Assembly (NCBI RefSeq): GCF_016735685.1
Contig: NZ_JAERRA010000002.1
Location: forward strand, 372,001-436,000
From: Piscinibacter lacus
Lineage (GTDB): Bacteria; Pseudomonadota; Gammaproteobacteria; Burkholderiales; Burkholderiaceae_C
Reading direction: 5' to 3'
Length of the DNA stretch: 64,000 nucleotides
The translations under genes and the position numbers were made by a program. The notes under the pieces were generated by a model. It had not been told where the DNA came from, searched no databases, and saw only the letters and a program-made list of their open reading frames with translations. Shown in pieces: positions 10,454-22,257 of this stretch. Every line of letters begins with the position of its first letter. Within the stretch, counting starts at the first letter, position 1.

Positions 10454-10942
10454 TCAGTCTTTGGACGCGCTGCCGTTCGACGAGACCTTGGTCCGCATCA
10501 GGCGGCCCTTTTCGCGCTCCCAGTCGCGGGTCTTCTCGGTCTCGCGCTTGTCGTGCTGGGCCTTGCCCTTGGCCAGGGCCACGGCGCACTTCACGCGGCC
10601 GGCCTTGTAGTACAGCTCCAGCGGGACGAGGGTGAAGCCCTTCTGCTCGACCTTGCCGATCAGGCGGCGGATCTCGTCCTTGTGCATCAGCAGCTTCTTG
10701 GTGCGGTCGGCCTGCGGATGCACATGGGTGGAGGCCGTGCGCAGCGGATTGATGCGGCAGCCGATCAGGAAGAGCTCGCCGTCCTTGATCACCACATAGC
10801 CATCGGTGAGCTGCACCTGGCCGGCGCGGATGGCCTTGACCTCCCAGCCCTCCAGCACCACCCCGGTCTCGTGAGACTCCTCGATCAGGTAGTTGAAGCG
10901 GGCTTTCTTGTTCTCGGCGATCTTGTTGCTTGCAGCGGCCAT
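10454..10942 (-). CDS. smpB: SsrA-binding protein SmpB
   Basis: RNA-binding partner of tmRNA in trans-translation, which rescues stalled ribosomes. The 162-residue product shows the full family pattern: [34 protein letters not shown] at the N-terminus, then [10 protein letters not shown], and the basic C-terminal tail ([25 protein letters not shown]). The start is the ATG at 10942 beginning [13 protein letters not shown]; an in-frame extension upstream runs through the ratA region and was rejected. It is divergent from ratA, with 42 bp between the starts, an arrangement common in proteobacteria. Confidence 0.97.
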   Translation of the reverse strand: MAAASNKIAENKKARFNYLIEESHETGVVLEGWEVKAIRAGQVQLTDGYVVIKDGELFLIGCRINPLRTASTHVHPQADRTKKLLMHKDEIRRLIGKVEQKGFTLVPLELYYKAGRVKCAVALAKGKAQHDKRETEKTRDWEREKGRLMRTKVSSNGSASKD

Positions 10943-10968
10943 CGTGACGGGCCCGGCAAGGGGCTCCC

Positions 10969-10974
10969 TAGAAT
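10969..10974 (+). promoter_or_regulatory. Candidate -10 of ratA-rnfH, implying a nearly leaderless mRNA
   Basis: TAGAAT ends only 10 bases before the ATG at 10985, within CTCCCTAGAATCGGCC. Transcription would start at about 10981, leaving a leader of roughly 0-5 nt. No Shine-Dalgarno sequence is visible between this element and the ATG. Confidence 0.45.
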
Positions 10975-10984
10975 CGGCCATTCT

Positions 10985-11461
10985 ATGAAGCATGTCCGCA
11001 AGTCCGTCCTGCTTTGGTACTCGGCGCACGAGATGTACGCGCTGGTCACCGACGTCGAGGCCTATCCGCGCTTTCTGCCCTGGTGCGAGCGCGCCGAGAC
11101 CCTGAGCCGCCACGAGGACGGCGTGACCGCGCGCCTGCACCTCAACTACCACGGCGTGCGGCATGCCTTCAGCACCCGCAACACCCATGAGGCCGACCGC
11201 AGCCTGACCATGGCCCTGGTCGACGGGCCTTTCTCGGTGCTTGAAGGCCGCTGGGATTTCACGCCCCTGGGCACGCCGGCCTCGGCCGATGACCATGCGA
11301 TCGCGCCGCCGCCGAGCGCCTGCCGCATCGAGTTCGAGCTGCGCTATGCCTTCAGCAGCAAGGCGCTGGAACTGGTCGTCAGCCCGGTCTTCGACCGCAT
11401 CGCCGCGACCTTCGTCGAAGCCTTCGTGCAGCGGGCCGAGCAGGTCCATGGCCCCCGCTGA
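10985..11461 (+). CDS. ratA: RatA/Coq10-type START-domain protein
   Basis: A 158-residue protein of the Coq10p/RatA family: [33 protein letters not shown] at the N-terminus and a C-terminal [27 protein letters not shown] helix that closes the START-like pocket. Homologues bind quinone (Coq10) or, in E. coli, were reported to interfere with 70S assembly (RatA); which role holds here is not decided by sequence. It overlaps rnfH by 14 bases and forms the usual smpB / ratA-rnfH neighbourhood. The family toxin label should be treated with caution. Confidence 0.9.
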   Translation: MKHVRKSVLLWYSAHEMYALVTDVEAYPRFLPWCERAETLSRHEDGVTARLHLNYHGVRHAFSTRNTHEADRSLTMALVDGPFSVLEGRWDFTPLGTPASADDHAIAPPPSACRIEFELRYAFSSKALELVVSPVFDRIAATFVEAFVQRAEQVHGPR

Positions 11462-11756
11462 GGCCGAGGCCCTGGCGATCGAGCTGGTCTGGAGCCCCCG
11501 GGCCGGCGAAGTGCAGCGCCTGCCCCTGCGCCTGCCGCCCGGCAGCACGGTGCGGCAGGCCCTACAGGCCGCCCGGCCGCTGGCGGCCGAGCTGCCCGGC
11601 GACCCCTCGGCCCTGGGCATCTGGGGCAAGGCCTGCGGGCTGGACCAGGCCCTGCAGGCCGGCGACCGGCTGGAGCTTTACCGCCCGCTGCGCGTCGACC
11701 CCAAGGAAGCCCGCCGCCAGCGCTTCCGCGCCCAGGGCAAGCGCCGCCGCGGCTGA
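11448..11756 (+). CDS. rnfH: RnfH family ubiquitin-like protein
   Basis: Small (102 residues) beta-grasp protein of the RnfH/YfjF family. Recognisable pieces are the [29 protein letters not shown] start, the [23 protein letters not shown] core and a basic tail with [19 protein letters not shown]. The ATG at 11448 lies within the end of ratA, so the pair is translationally coupled. The molecular role is not known; it is regularly linked to ratA and smpB in beta- and gammaproteobacteria. The basic tail suggests contact with nucleic acid or ribosomes, which is inference. Confidence 0.9.
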   Translation: MAPAEAEALAIELVWSPRAGEVQRLPLRLPPGSTVRQALQAARPLAAELPGDPSALGIWGKACGLDQALQAGDRLELYRPLRVDPKEARRQRFRAQGKRRRG

Positions 11757-11791
11757 GCCCGCGACCCGCCCGGGGCCGCAGCCGGACTTTC

Positions 11792-11797
11792 TATAAT
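11792..11797 (+). promoter_or_regulatory. Candidate -10 of guaB
   Basis: Consensus TATAAT followed by a T-rich run (CTTTTTTT) 25 bases before the guaB ATG. A ribosome-binding sequence (CGGAG) lies 5-10 bases before the ATG. No clear -35 hexamer at the expected distance. Confidence 0.6.
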
Positions 11798-11822
11798 CTT
11801 TTTTTGGGTCCGGAGTTTCCCC

Positions 11823-13295
11823 ATGCGCCTACTCGGCAAAGCGCTCACCTTCGACGATGTGTTGCTGGTGCCCGCCTTCTCCCAGGTCCTGCCGCGCGAT
11901 GCCTCGCTCGCGACCAAGCTGACCCGCAACATCGCGCTGAACCTGCCGCTGGTCTCGGCGGCCATGGACACGGTGACCGAAGCCCGCCTCGCGATCGCGA
12001 TCGCGCAGGAAGGCGGCATCGGCATCGTCCACAAGAACCTCAGCCCCAAGCAACAGGCGGCCGAGGTGCTGCGCGTCAAGCGCTATGAATCCGGCCTGCT
12101 GCGCGACCCCATCACCATCGCCCCCGGCGTGCGCGTGCGGGATGTGATCGAGCTTTCGCGCCAGCACGGCATCTCGGGCTTCCCCATCGTCGAGAACGGC
12201 CGGGTGGTCGGCATCGTCACCGGCCGCGACCTGCGCTTCGAGACCCGCCTCGATGCCCCGGTGCGCGAGATCATGACCCCCCGCGAGCGCCTGATCACCG
12301 TCAAGGAAGGCGCCTCGCTGGCCGAGGCCAAGGCCCTGATGCACCAGCACAAGCTGGAGCGCGTGCTGGTGCTGAACGAGGCCTCCGAGCTGCGCGGCCT
12401 GTTCACGGTGAAGGACATCACCAAGCAGACCAGCTTCCCGAATGCCGCGCGCGATGCGCAGGGCAAGCTGCGCGTGGGCGCCGCCGTCGGCGTGGGCGAA
12501 GGCACCGAGGAGCGCGTCGAGCTGCTCGTCAAGGCCGGCGTCGATGCCATCGTGGTGGACACCGCACACGGCCACAGCAAGGGCGTGATCGACCGCGTGC
12601 GCTGGGTCAAGCAGACCTATCCGCAGGTCGATGTGATCGGCGGCAACATCGCCACCGGCGCCGCGGCGCTGGCCCTGGTGGAGGTGGGTGCGGACGGCGT
12701 GAAGGTCGGCATCGGCCCGGGCTCGATCTGCACCACCCGCATCGTCGCGGGCGTCGGCGTGCCGCAGATCACCGCCATCGACAACGTGGCCACCGCGCTC
12801 AAGGGCTCGGGCGTGCCGCTGATTGCCGACGGCGGCATCCGCTACTCGGGCGACATCGCCAAGGCCATCGCCGCCGGCGCGCACAGCGTGATGATGGGCG
12901 GCATGTTCGCCGGCACCGAAGAGGCGCCGGGCGAGATCGTGCTGTTCCAGGGCCGCAGCTACAAGAGCTACCGCGGCATGGGCTCCATCGGCGCGATGAA
13001 GGCCGGTTCGGCCGACCGCTACTTCCAGGAAACCGACGGCAACAGCAACCCGAATGCGGACAAGCTGGTGCCCGAGGGCATCGAAGGCCGCGTGCCCTAC
13101 AAGGGCTCGATGCTGGGCATCGTCCACCAGATGGCCGGCGGCCTGCGCGCCTCGCTGGGCTACTGCGGCTGCGCCAGCATCGAAGCCATGCGCGAGGAAG
13201 CCGCCTTCGTCGAGATCACCTCGGCGGGCATGCGCGAGAGCCATGTCCACGATGTGCAGATCACCAAGGAAGCGCCCAACTACCGCATGGAGTGA
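11823..13295 (+). CDS. guaB: IMP dehydrogenase
   Basis: Converts IMP to XMP with NAD+, the committed step of GMP synthesis. The 490-residue product has the split (beta/alpha)8 barrel with the Bateman module inserted: two CBS repeats at about residues 95-205. Catalytic Cys303 is in [15 protein letters not shown], and the flap follows ([18 protein letters not shown]). The C-terminus ([21 protein letters not shown]) is canonical. It has its own TATAAT promoter and is followed by a GC-rich hairpin. guaA lies downstream on the same strand with an MFS gene between, so a shared transcript is possible but not certain. Confidence 0.98.
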   Translation: MRLLGKALTFDDVLLVPAFSQVLPRDASLATKLTRNIALNLPLVSAAMDTVTEARLAIAIAQEGGIGIVHKNLSPKQQAAEVLRVKRYESGLLRDPITIAPGVRVRDVIELSRQHGISGFPIVENGRVVGIVTGRDLRFETRLDAPVREIMTPRERLITVKEGASLAEAKALMHQHKLERVLVLNEASELRGLFTVKDITKQTSFPNAARDAQGKLRVGAAVGVGEGTEERVELLVKAGVDAIVVDTAHGHSKGVIDRVRWVKQTYPQVDVIGGNIATGAAALALVEVGADGVKVGIGPGSICTTRIVAGVGVPQITAIDNVATALKGSGVPLIADGGIRYSGDIAKAIAAGAHSVMMGGMFAGTEEAPGEIVLFQGRSYKSYRGMGSIGAMKAGSADRYFQETDGNSNPNADKLVPEGIEGRVPYKGSMLGIVHQMAGGLRASLGYCGCASIEAMREEAAFVEITSAGMRESHVHDVQITKEAPNYRME

Positions 13296-13319
13296 GCCGG
13301 CACCTGCCGCCCTCGCAAC

Positions 13320-13350
13320 CCGCCCGGCCCCGGCCGGGCGGCGTCGTTTC
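13320..13350 (+). terminator. GC-rich hairpin after guaB
   Basis: CCGCCCGGCC-CC-GGCCGGGCGG (13320-13341) followed by CGTCGTTTC. The stem is very strong, with a loop that must open by one or two pairs, but the T-run is short, so termination may be partial and allow reading into the MFS and guaA genes. Confidence 0.55.
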
Positions 13351-13425
13351 AAGGCCCCCTCGTCCGCCCCTTCCGAGCCTCGTCCCTTGAGCGCAAGCCC
13401 CTCCGCCGCGCCGCGCCGCGCGGCC

Positions 13426-14634
<1,209 letters not shown>

Positions 14635-14668
14635 ACCCCTTCCCCGATCCACCCGCCGGCCCGACGCC

Positions 14669-16276
<1,608 letters not shown>

Positions 16277-16287
16277 GGCGGGGGCCC

Positions 16288-17133
16288 TCAGCGGGGCGAG
16301 GCCAGGAAGGTGGCGGCGGACAGGCTACAGGTTTGACCGATGGCGCCCGGCAGGGTGTAAAGCTTGGGCGCGCGCTGGAAGTTGAAGAGGCGATAGACCT
16401 GATAAAGCTCGGCCTGGCGCGCCGAGGTGTTCACTTCATTGCGGCTGACGAAGAAGGGCGTCTCGGCACCGTACTTCGTCGTCTTGACCTCGATCAGCCG
16501 CTCGGCGCCGCTGGCTTCGAAAGACAGGATGTCGTAGCCCTCGTGGTCGCCTCGAACCTTTGCGGTGTGCTCGATGGCTGCTGCGAGCCGCTCCTGTCCA
16601 CTGTGGATGAGTCGCGCACGCTCGTCATTCAGCACGAACAGTTCGCCTGCTGCACCAAGTGAGCGGTTGCGGGCCTCGCGCTCGACGTAGTTGGTCGTCA
16701 GACGCAGCGGTGGCGGTACCGCCTCCCGAACAGAGCGCGTGTCGGCGGAGCGTCGGGGCGCTGACGCCAGCACGGCGAGGATGTCTTCGACCTCGGGAAC
16801 GACGATGGGTCGATCGGCGTCGTCGGCCGCCACTGCCTGCAGTTGCGAGGCCTGAGACAGCTCCTCTCCCAGCACATCGATAAGCAGACCCTGGTAGTTC
16901 GACCGGGGCTTGTACCCTGGGATGTAGGGAAAGCCGGCATCGAGCAGTGTCGCGCTGATGTTCGCGTGCTTGAACTCGATCGAGGCGTGCGATCGCCCTT
17001 CAAGTCGATCTGCCAGCGCGCGGCGGTGCGCGGTCTTGCTGTAGGCGGTACCAGCCAGTTCGGACGCCAACATCGACAGATAGTCTCTGACGATGAGCTC
17101 GACTTCAATCCTTGACCAATCCGTCCCGGCCAT
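16288..17133 (-). CDS. DUF3883 domain protein, probable PD-(D/E)xK nuclease-fold
   Basis: A 281-residue protein of unknown function. The N-terminal about 95 residues look like the partner domain often seen in free-standing HNH/DUF3883 proteins (SKTAHRRALADRL...IEFKHANISATLLDAGFPYI). The C-terminal DUF3883 domain has GAAGE (160-164), GYDI with D201, and IEVKTT with E215 and K217. This is the D...ExK pattern of the restriction-endonuclease fold. No methylase, helicase or other defence gene is adjacent. Its base composition is visibly lower in GC than the flanking guaA and cheB, suggesting acquisition by transfer. The start is the ATG at 17133. Nuclease activity is inferred, not shown. Confidence 0.75.
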   Translation of the reverse strand: MAGTDWSRIEVELIVRDYLSMLASELAGTAYSKTAHRRALADRLEGRSHASIEFKHANISATLLDAGFPYIPGYKPRSNYQGLLIDVLGEELSQASQLQAVAADDADRPIVVPEVEDILAVLASAPRRSADTRSVREAVPPPLRLTTNYVEREARNRSLGAAGELFVLNDERARLIHSGQERLAAAIEHTAKVRGDHEGYDILSFEASGAERLIEVKTTKYGAETPFFVSRNEVNTSARQAELYQVYRLFNFQRAPKLYTLPGAIGQTCSLSAATFLASPR

Positions 17134-17208
17134 GCGCCACGCTCTCTTGTCCTTGACGCGGAGAGCATAGGTCAGCGCCCGCCCCCGAGTTCAGGGGCGG
17201 TGCAAGCC

Positions 17209-18297
17209 TCAAACCCGGTTGATCGACAAGCCCGCCGTGCTGCGCAACTGCTCGGTCAGCGCCTCGGCGATCTGGCCCAGCGGCAGCACGGCATGGGCCG
17301 CGCCGGCGGCGATGGCCTCGCGCGGCATGCCGAAGACGACGCAGCTCGCTTCGTCCTGGCAGACGTTCCAGCTGCCGGCCTCGCGCATGGCGCGCATGGC
17401 GCGGGCGCCGTCGGCGCCCATGCCGGTCAGCATCACGCCCAGGGCATTGGGGCCGACGACGCGGGCGGCGCTGTGGAACAGCACGTCGACGCTGGGCTTG
17501 TGGCGGTTGACGGGCTCGCCGTCGTGCACGCGGGCGATGTAGTTGGCGCCGCTGCGCTCCACGCTGAGGTGCAGGCCGCCCGGGGCGATGTAGGCATGGC
17601 CGGGCAGCACGCGCTGGCCGTCCTCGGCCTCGGCCACACGGATGCGACACAGGCTGTCCAGGCGCCGGGCGTAGCTGGTGGTGAAGCCCGGCGGCATGTG
17701 CTGGGTGATCATGACGGCGGGGAAGTCGGCCGGCAGGCGGGTCAGCACCTCGCGGGTGGCTTCGGTGCCGCCGGTGGAGGCGCCGAGGAAGACGATCTTC
17801 TCGGTCGACAGCCGGCCCATGGGCCGCGCCGCGGCGGCCGGGGCCGCGGGGGCCGGTGCGGCCACGGCGGGCAGCGGCAGCGGGGCCTTGCGGATCTGGG
17901 CGCGGGCGGCGGCGCGGATCTTTTCGCTGATGTCGGCGCCCAGCTGGCGCAGGCCGTCGGCCACACCGATCTTGGGTTTGGCGACGAAGTCGACCGCGCC
18001 CAGCTCCAGCGCGCGCAGCGTGGTCTCGGCGCCGCGGGCGGTGAGGGTGGAGACCATCACCACCGGCATGGGCCGCAGCCGCATCAGGCGGGCCAGGAAG
18101 TCCAGGCCGTCCATCTTGGGCATCTCGACGTCGAGGGTGATCACGTCGGGGGCCAGGCTGCGGATCATCTCGCGCGCGACCAGCGGGTCGGCCGCGGCGC
18201 CGACGCAGCGCATGTCGGGCTGGCGGTTGATGATCTCGGTGAGCAGGCTGCGGACCAGGGCGGAATCGTCGACGACGACGACACGGATGGGGTTCAT
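17209..18297 (-). CDS. cheB: Chemotaxis protein-glutamate methylesterase/glutaminase CheB
   Basis: Removes methyl groups from chemoreceptors and deamidates Gln, resetting chemotactic adaptation. The 362-residue product starts with a receiver domain (acidic D10/D11 and phospho-acceptor D56 in [13 protein letters not shown]), a Pro/Ala-rich linker (about 138-160) and the methylesterase domain with triad S174 (GASTGGTEA), H200 ([10 protein letters not shown]) and D296 (TGMGADGA). The start is the ATG at 18297; longer in-frame sequence upstream lies inside cheD and was rejected. It is the third gene of a cheR-cheD-cheB operon, 23 bp after cheD. Confidence 0.96.
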   Translation of the reverse strand: MNPIRVVVVDDSALVRSLLTEIINRQPDMRCVGAAADPLVAREMIRSLAPDVITLDVEMPKMDGLDFLARLMRLRPMPVVMVSTLTARGAETTLRALELGAVDFVAKPKIGVADGLRQLGADISEKIRAAARAQIRKAPLPLPAVAAPAPAAPAAAARPMGRLSTEKIVFLGASTGGTEATREVLTRLPADFPAVMITQHMPPGFTTSYARRLDSLCRIRVAEAEDGQRVLPGHAYIAPGGLHLSVERSGANYIARVHDGEPVNRHKPSVDVLFHSAARVVGPNALGVMLTGMGADGARAMRAMREAGSWNVCQDEASCVVFGMPREAIAAGAAHAVLPLGQIAEALTEQLRSTAGLSINRV

Positions 18298-18320
18298 GCG
18301 GGGTCTCCTCGTCCGCGGGC

Positions 18321-18992
18321 TCAGAACAGGTCGATCGAGCCGGCGGCGCTGGCGGCCGGCACCGGGGCCTTGGCGGCGGCGCGTTCCTGGGCCAGCAGGT
18401 CGGGCGCGGCGGTGGCGGCCAGGCGCTTGACCATGGCGCGTCCGCTGGCCGGGAAGAAGGCCACCTTGCGCGGGTAGATGTCGAGCACGTCCTGGCTGAT
18501 CACGGGGATGCGCTCGGTCTTGAGGTAATCGAGCACGAAGCGGGTGTTGCGCTCGCCGACGTTCATCGTCGTCATGCCGCCCAGCACGGCGCCGCCGCCG
18601 AAGACCTTGGCCTCCAGCGAGAGGCGCGAGGCGCCGCGCTTGAGCATTTCGTTGATCAGCAGCTCCATGGCGAAGCTGCCGTAGCGGCCGCCGTCCATGC
18701 CGGCGCCCACGCCGTTCTGCTCGGGCAGCATGAAGTGGTTCATGCCGCCGATGCGGCGCTCGCGGTCCCACAGGCAGGCGGCGATGCAGGAGCCCAGGGT
18801 GGTGACGATGAGGATGTCCTCGTCGTAGACGAAGTACTCGCCGGGCAGCACCTTCACGGCCTCGATGCGGAAGTGCGCGTCGTAGAAGAAGAAGCCGGCC
18901 TGGCCGGGCTTGCGCGGCAGGGCCTTGAGGCGCTGCAGGCGCTCGTCGGAGCGGCCGGTCGGCGGGGGGGCGGTGGCAGCGGCCAGGCTCAT
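18321..18992 (-). CDS. cheD: Chemoreceptor glutamine deamidase CheD
   Basis: Deamidates glutamines of methyl-accepting chemoreceptors. The 223-residue product carries the expected Cys and His: C69 in [13 protein letters not shown] and H86 in GGMNHFMLP, followed by the [24 protein letters not shown] and KVFGGGAVL motifs. An Ala/Pro-rich C-terminal tail of about 40 residues is not conserved. It lies between cheR (35 bp) and cheB (23 bp) on the same strand, giving a complete receptor-modification module. The receptors, CheA and CheW are not in the window. Confidence 0.95.
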   Translation of the reverse strand: MSLAAATAPPPTGRSDERLQRLKALPRKPGQAGFFFYDAHFRIEAVKVLPGEYFVYDEDILIVTTLGSCIAACLWDRERRIGGMNHFMLPEQNGVGAGMDGGRYGSFAMELLINEMLKRGASRLSLEAKVFGGGAVLGGMTTMNVGERNTRFVLDYLKTERIPVISQDVLDIYPRKVAFFPASGRAMVKRLAATAAPDLLAQERAAAKAPVPAASAAGSIDLF

Positions 18993-19027
18993 CGGGGGGG
19001 TCCGTTCATCGCAGGGGCGGTGGGGCT

Positions 19028-19885
19028 TCAGCCGTCCACCCGGTCGTAGATGGTCTTGCCGCGCAGGCGGAAGAGGTCGCGCGAATCGCCGAAGTTCTCG
19101 GAATGGCCGGCGAACAGCAGGCCGCCCGGCTTGAGCACGCGGTGGATGCCTTCGAGCACGCGGCGCTGGGTGGGCGCGTCGAAATAGATCATCACGTTGC
19201 GGCAGAAGACGACGTCGAAGGGCTCGCCCAGCGACCAGGCGCTGCTCATCAGGTTGAAGGGGCGGAAGTCGATCAGCCGCGCCAGCTCGGGCTTGATGCG
19301 GATGCGGCCGGCGTTGGCGCCGGTGCCGCGCAGGAAGTGGCGCGCGCGCCGCTCGGGGCTGAGGCCGCGGGCCTCATGCTCGTAGACGCCGCGCTGGCCG
19401 GTGGCCAGCACGCGGGTGTCGATGTCGGTGGCCAGGATGCGGCCGCCGGTGCCGGGGCCCAGGGTCTCGACCAGGGTCATGGCCAGCGAATAGGGCTCCT
19501 CGCCGGTCGAGGCCGCCGCGCACCACAGGCGCGGCGTGCCGCGCAGCGCGCGCAGGCGCTCGGCAAGCACGGGGAAGTGGTGTTCCTCGCGGAAGAAGGC
19601 GGTCAGGTTGGTCGTCAGGGCATTGACGAAGGCCTGCCACTCGTCCTCGGCGGCCGGGCCGCTGGCCTGCTCCAGCCACAGCAGGTAGTCGGCGAAGCTG
19701 TCGTGGCCGGTGTCGCGCAAGCGGCGCGAGAGGCGGCTGTAGACCATGGCCTGCTTGCTCTCGGCCAGGCTGATGCCGGCGCGGGCGTAGATCAGGCGGC
19801 GCACGCGCTCGAAATCGGCCGGCGCGAAGACGAACTCCCGCTCGGCGGGATGCGGCGGTTCGCGAACGCTCAGGTCTAGGCTCAT
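19028..19885 (-). CDS. cheR: Chemoreceptor methyltransferase CheR
   Basis: S-adenosylmethionine-dependent methyltransferase that methylates receptor glutamates. The 285-residue product shows the N-terminal helical CheR_N domain (ADFERVRRLIYARAGISLAESKQAMVYSRLSRRLR), the SAM site (LWCAAASTGEEPYSLAMTL) and downstream motifs (DIDTRVLATGQRGVYEHEARGLSPE; FDVVFCRNVMIYFD). It is the first gene of the cheR-cheD-cheB operon, which is transcribed away from the diguanylate cyclase gene. The 113-bp divergent spacer (19886-19998) shows no clear promoter that I would name. Confidence 0.96.
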   Translation of the reverse strand: MSLDLSVREPPHPAEREFVFAPADFERVRRLIYARAGISLAESKQAMVYSRLSRRLRDTGHDSFADYLLWLEQASGPAAEDEWQAFVNALTTNLTAFFREEHHFPVLAERLRALRGTPRLWCAAASTGEEPYSLAMTLVETLGPGTGGRILATDIDTRVLATGQRGVYEHEARGLSPERRARHFLRGTGANAGRIRIKPELARLIDFRPFNLMSSAWSLGEPFDVVFCRNVMIYFDAPTQRRVLEGIHRVLKPGGLLFAGHSENFGDSRDLFRLRGKTIYDRVDG

Positions 19886-19998
19886 CGGGCGGGTCCAGGG
19901 CAGGCCGAGGGAGACGGCATCGCCCTCTTATCGGCAGCCAGTCTGTCCGGCTTGATGGCTGCGGCAGGCCGGGAACTGCGGGGTGGCGCCGGGCCAGA

Positions 19999-20895
19999 TT
20001 GGCCGATGCGGCGGGGCGGCCGGTCCTAGACTGGCTGCGGGATCCGGCCGGGCCGGCGCCCCGGGACGGGCCATGGCCCGGCCGCCCCCCTGCCCCTTCA
20101 AGCCCCGCCTTCCCCTTGGCCGACACCCCCCCGCCCGCCGATGCGCCGCGCGCCCTGCACCTGGCCCATGCCCTGGCCCTGTTGCAGCGTGCGGGCATTG
20201 CGCTGCCCGAGCCGGCCACGGCGGGCGAGATCGCCTGGCTGCAAGCCCTGGTCGACGGCCTGTGCGAGCTGTCGAGCCGCGATGCGCTGACCGGCGCGCT
20301 CAACCGCCGCAGCTTCGAGCTGGCGCTGGACCGCGAGCTGGACCGCGTGGCGCGCAGCGGGGAATCGGCCCTGCTGCTGCTGCTGGACCTGGACCACTTC
20401 AAGCGCGTGAACGACCTGCACGGCCATCCGGTCGGCGACCGCGTGCTGCAAACCGTCGCCCAGACCCTGCAACAGGCGGTGCGGCCGATGGATACGGTGG
20501 CGCGCATCGGCGGCGAGGAGTTCGCCCTGATCCTGCCGAACTGCCCGCCGGCCTTCGGCGAGACGGTGGCCGAGCGGGTGCGTGCCCGCCTGGCCGGCCG
20601 CAGCCTGCCGCTGCCCGGTGGCGGCCATTTGCGCATCACCGTCAGCGTCGGCGGCGCCTATGCGCCGGCCTGGGTGCGCTCGGCCGCGCGCTACTGGCTG
20701 GCGCGGGCCGATGCCCAGCTCTACCGCGCCAAGGCCGAGGGCCGCAACCGAAGCTGCTTCGAGCCGACCGACTTGCAGCCGGCGCTGACGCGGGTGAGCG
20801 CCGACGAGCGGGCGCTGCTCTTCGGCACGCCCCCGCCGCCCGCGGCGCGCGACGCGCCCGAGGTGCCCGGCGGGCCGCCGGAAGCCTCCGACTGA
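19999..20895 (+). CDS. Diguanylate cyclase (GGEEF domain) with intact inhibitory site
   Basis: Makes cyclic di-GMP from two GTP. The GGDEF domain occupies about residues 95-255, with the active-site motif GGEEF at 171-175. An RxxD inhibitory site (RPMD) lies exactly five residues before it, so product feedback inhibition is expected. The N-terminal region has a short helical segment but no sensor domain. The start is uncertain: no ATG or GTG is available, only TTG at 19999 (298 residues, with a Pro-rich leader) or TTG at 20116 (259 residues). It lies between chemotaxis genes and a MinD/FlhG-like ATPase, suggesting a role in motility or surface behaviour. Confidence 0.85.
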   Translation: MADAAGRPVLDWLRDPAGPAPRDGPWPGRPPAPSSPAFPLADTPPPADAPRALHLAHALALLQRAGIALPEPATAGEIAWLQALVDGLCELSSRDALTGALNRRSFELALDRELDRVARSGESALLLLLDLDHFKRVNDLHGHPVGDRVLQTVAQTLQQAVRPMDTVARIGGEEFALILPNCPPAFGETVAERVRARLAGRSLPLPGGGHLRITVSVGGAYAPAWVRSAARYWLARADAQLYRAKAEGRNRSCFEPTDLQPALTRVSADERALLFGTPPPPAARDAPEVPGGPPEASD

Positions 20896-20941
20896 TCGCC
20901 CCCCTCCCCCACCCCCTGACGCCCGAATCCACCTGCCCACC

Positions 20942-21787
20942 ATGCCTGCCGTGCCGACCGACCTTGCCCGCCCCGCCGATGCGCCGACGGAGGGTCCGAC
21001 CGCGCGCTTCGCCGAGCTGGGGCCGGGACGGCCGGCCCGCGTGATCGCAGTCACCAGCGGCAAGGGCGGCGTGGGCAAGACCTTCATCAGCGCCAACCTG
21101 GCCGCCGCGCTCAGCCGCCGCGGCCTGCGGGTGCTGGTGCTGGACGCCGACCTGGGCCTGGCCAACCTCGACGTGGTGCTGAACCTTGCGCCGCAGCGCA
21201 CGCTGCACGATGTCTTCACCGGCGGCAGCAGCCTGGTCGAGGCCCTGCTGCCCGCGCCCGGCGGCTTCACCGTGCTGCTGGCCGGCTCGGGCCTGGTCGA
21301 GTACTCGCGGCTGACGCCGGACCTGCGCGAGCAGCTCTTCGGCGTGATCGAGCAGGTGCGGCCGATGTTCGACGTGGTGCTGCTCGACACCGGGGCGGGC
21401 ATCTCGGACGTGGTGCTCTACACCGTCTCGCTGGCCGACGAGGTGCTGGTGGTCGCCACGCCCGAGCCGACCGCGCTGACCGATGCCTACGCGACGATCA
21501 AGGTGCTGGCCCACCAGCAGCAGCGCGAGCGCCTGGGCCTGGTCGTCAACCAGGTCGCGCGCAGCGGCGACGGGCGCGGCATCGCCGCGCAGTTGCAGGC
21601 CGTGGTCGACCGCTATGTGCTGCCGCTGACCGGCCATCCGGTGCGGCTGCAACTGCTGGGCGACCTGCCCGCCGACCCGGCGGTGCGCGAGGCGGTGCAG
21701 CGCCGCGAGCTGCTGATCGAGCGCCTGCCGGGCTGCCCGGCCGCGCAGGCCTTTGCGCCGCTGGCGCGGCGCCTGGCGCCCGACTGA
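20942..21787 (+). CDS. MinD/ParA-superfamily ATPase, FlhG-like
   Basis: A 281-residue deviant-Walker ATPase. The motif SGKGGVGKT (39-47), the VLDADLGLANLDVVLNLAP stretch and the VLLDTGAGISD motif are typical of MinD/FlhG (FleN), which limits flagellar number and placement. The FlhG-specific N-terminal DQAxxLR activator motif is not seen; instead there is a Pro/Ala leader. Not MinD itself, because MinC and MinE are absent and the C-terminal amphipathic helix of MinD is not evident. No flhF or fliA is adjacent. The preceding diguanylate cyclase and chemotaxis genes support a motility role, but that is inference. Confidence 0.82.
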   Translation: MPAVPTDLARPADAPTEGPTARFAELGPGRPARVIAVTSGKGGVGKTFISANLAAALSRRGLRVLVLDADLGLANLDVVLNLAPQRTLHDVFTGGSSLVEALLPAPGGFTVLLAGSGLVEYSRLTPDLREQLFGVIEQVRPMFDVVLLDTGAGISDVVLYTVSLADEVLVVATPEPTALTDAYATIKVLAHQQQRERLGLVVNQVARSGDGRGIAAQLQAVVDRYVLPLTGHPVRLQLLGDLPADPAVREAVQRRELLIERLPGCPAAQAFAPLARRLAPD

Positions 21788-21825
21788 GGCGGCCGGCCGC
21801 GCGGGGCTGGGCGACACTCCCGCCC

Positions 21826-22242
21826 ATGCTGCCTAACCACGACGACCGCCCGCTGCACCAGCACACCGCCTTCGAGCTGCTCGGCGGCGAGACCCCCGTG
21901 CGCCTGCTGGTGGACCGCTTCTACGACCTGATGGACCTGGAGCCGGACTACGCCGCGCTGCGCGCGGTGCACCCGCCGACGCTGGAGAGCGCGCGCGACA
22001 AGCTGTTCTGGTTCCTCTGCGGCTGGCTGGGCGGGCCGGACCTGTATGTGCAGCGCTTCGGCCATCCGCGCCTGCGGGCGCGCCACCTGCCCTACCCCAT
22101 CGGCATCCGCGAACGCGACCAGTGGCTGGCCTGCATGGCCCAGGCCATGCGCGACTGCGAGGTGCCCGAACCGCTGCAACCGCGCCTGGCCCAGGCCTTT
22201 GCGCAGACGGCGGACTGGATGCGCAACGTCGGCGGCGCCTGA
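21826..22242 (+). CDS. Group II truncated haemoglobin
   Basis: A small haem protein (138 residues) of the 2-over-2 globin class, group II (TrHbO-like). Haem-pocket residues can be placed: Tyr33 (B10, in DRFYDLM), proximal His87 (F8, in LRARHLPYPIG) and the group-typical Trp100 (G8, in RDQWLACM). The segment FWFLCGWLGGPDLY followed by FGHPRLRARH is characteristic. Members bind oxygen or NO and may serve in oxidative or nitrosative stress; the substrate is not decided here. It converges with the histidine kinase gene, 15 bp away. Confidence 0.92.
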   Translation: MLPNHDDRPLHQHTAFELLGGETPVRLLVDRFYDLMDLEPDYAALRAVHPPTLESARDKLFWFLCGWLGGPDLYVQRFGHPRLRARHLPYPIGIRERDQWLACMAQAMRDCEVPEPLQPRLAQAFAQTADWMRNVGGA

Positions 22243-22257
22243 GCCGCGGCCGGCCGC

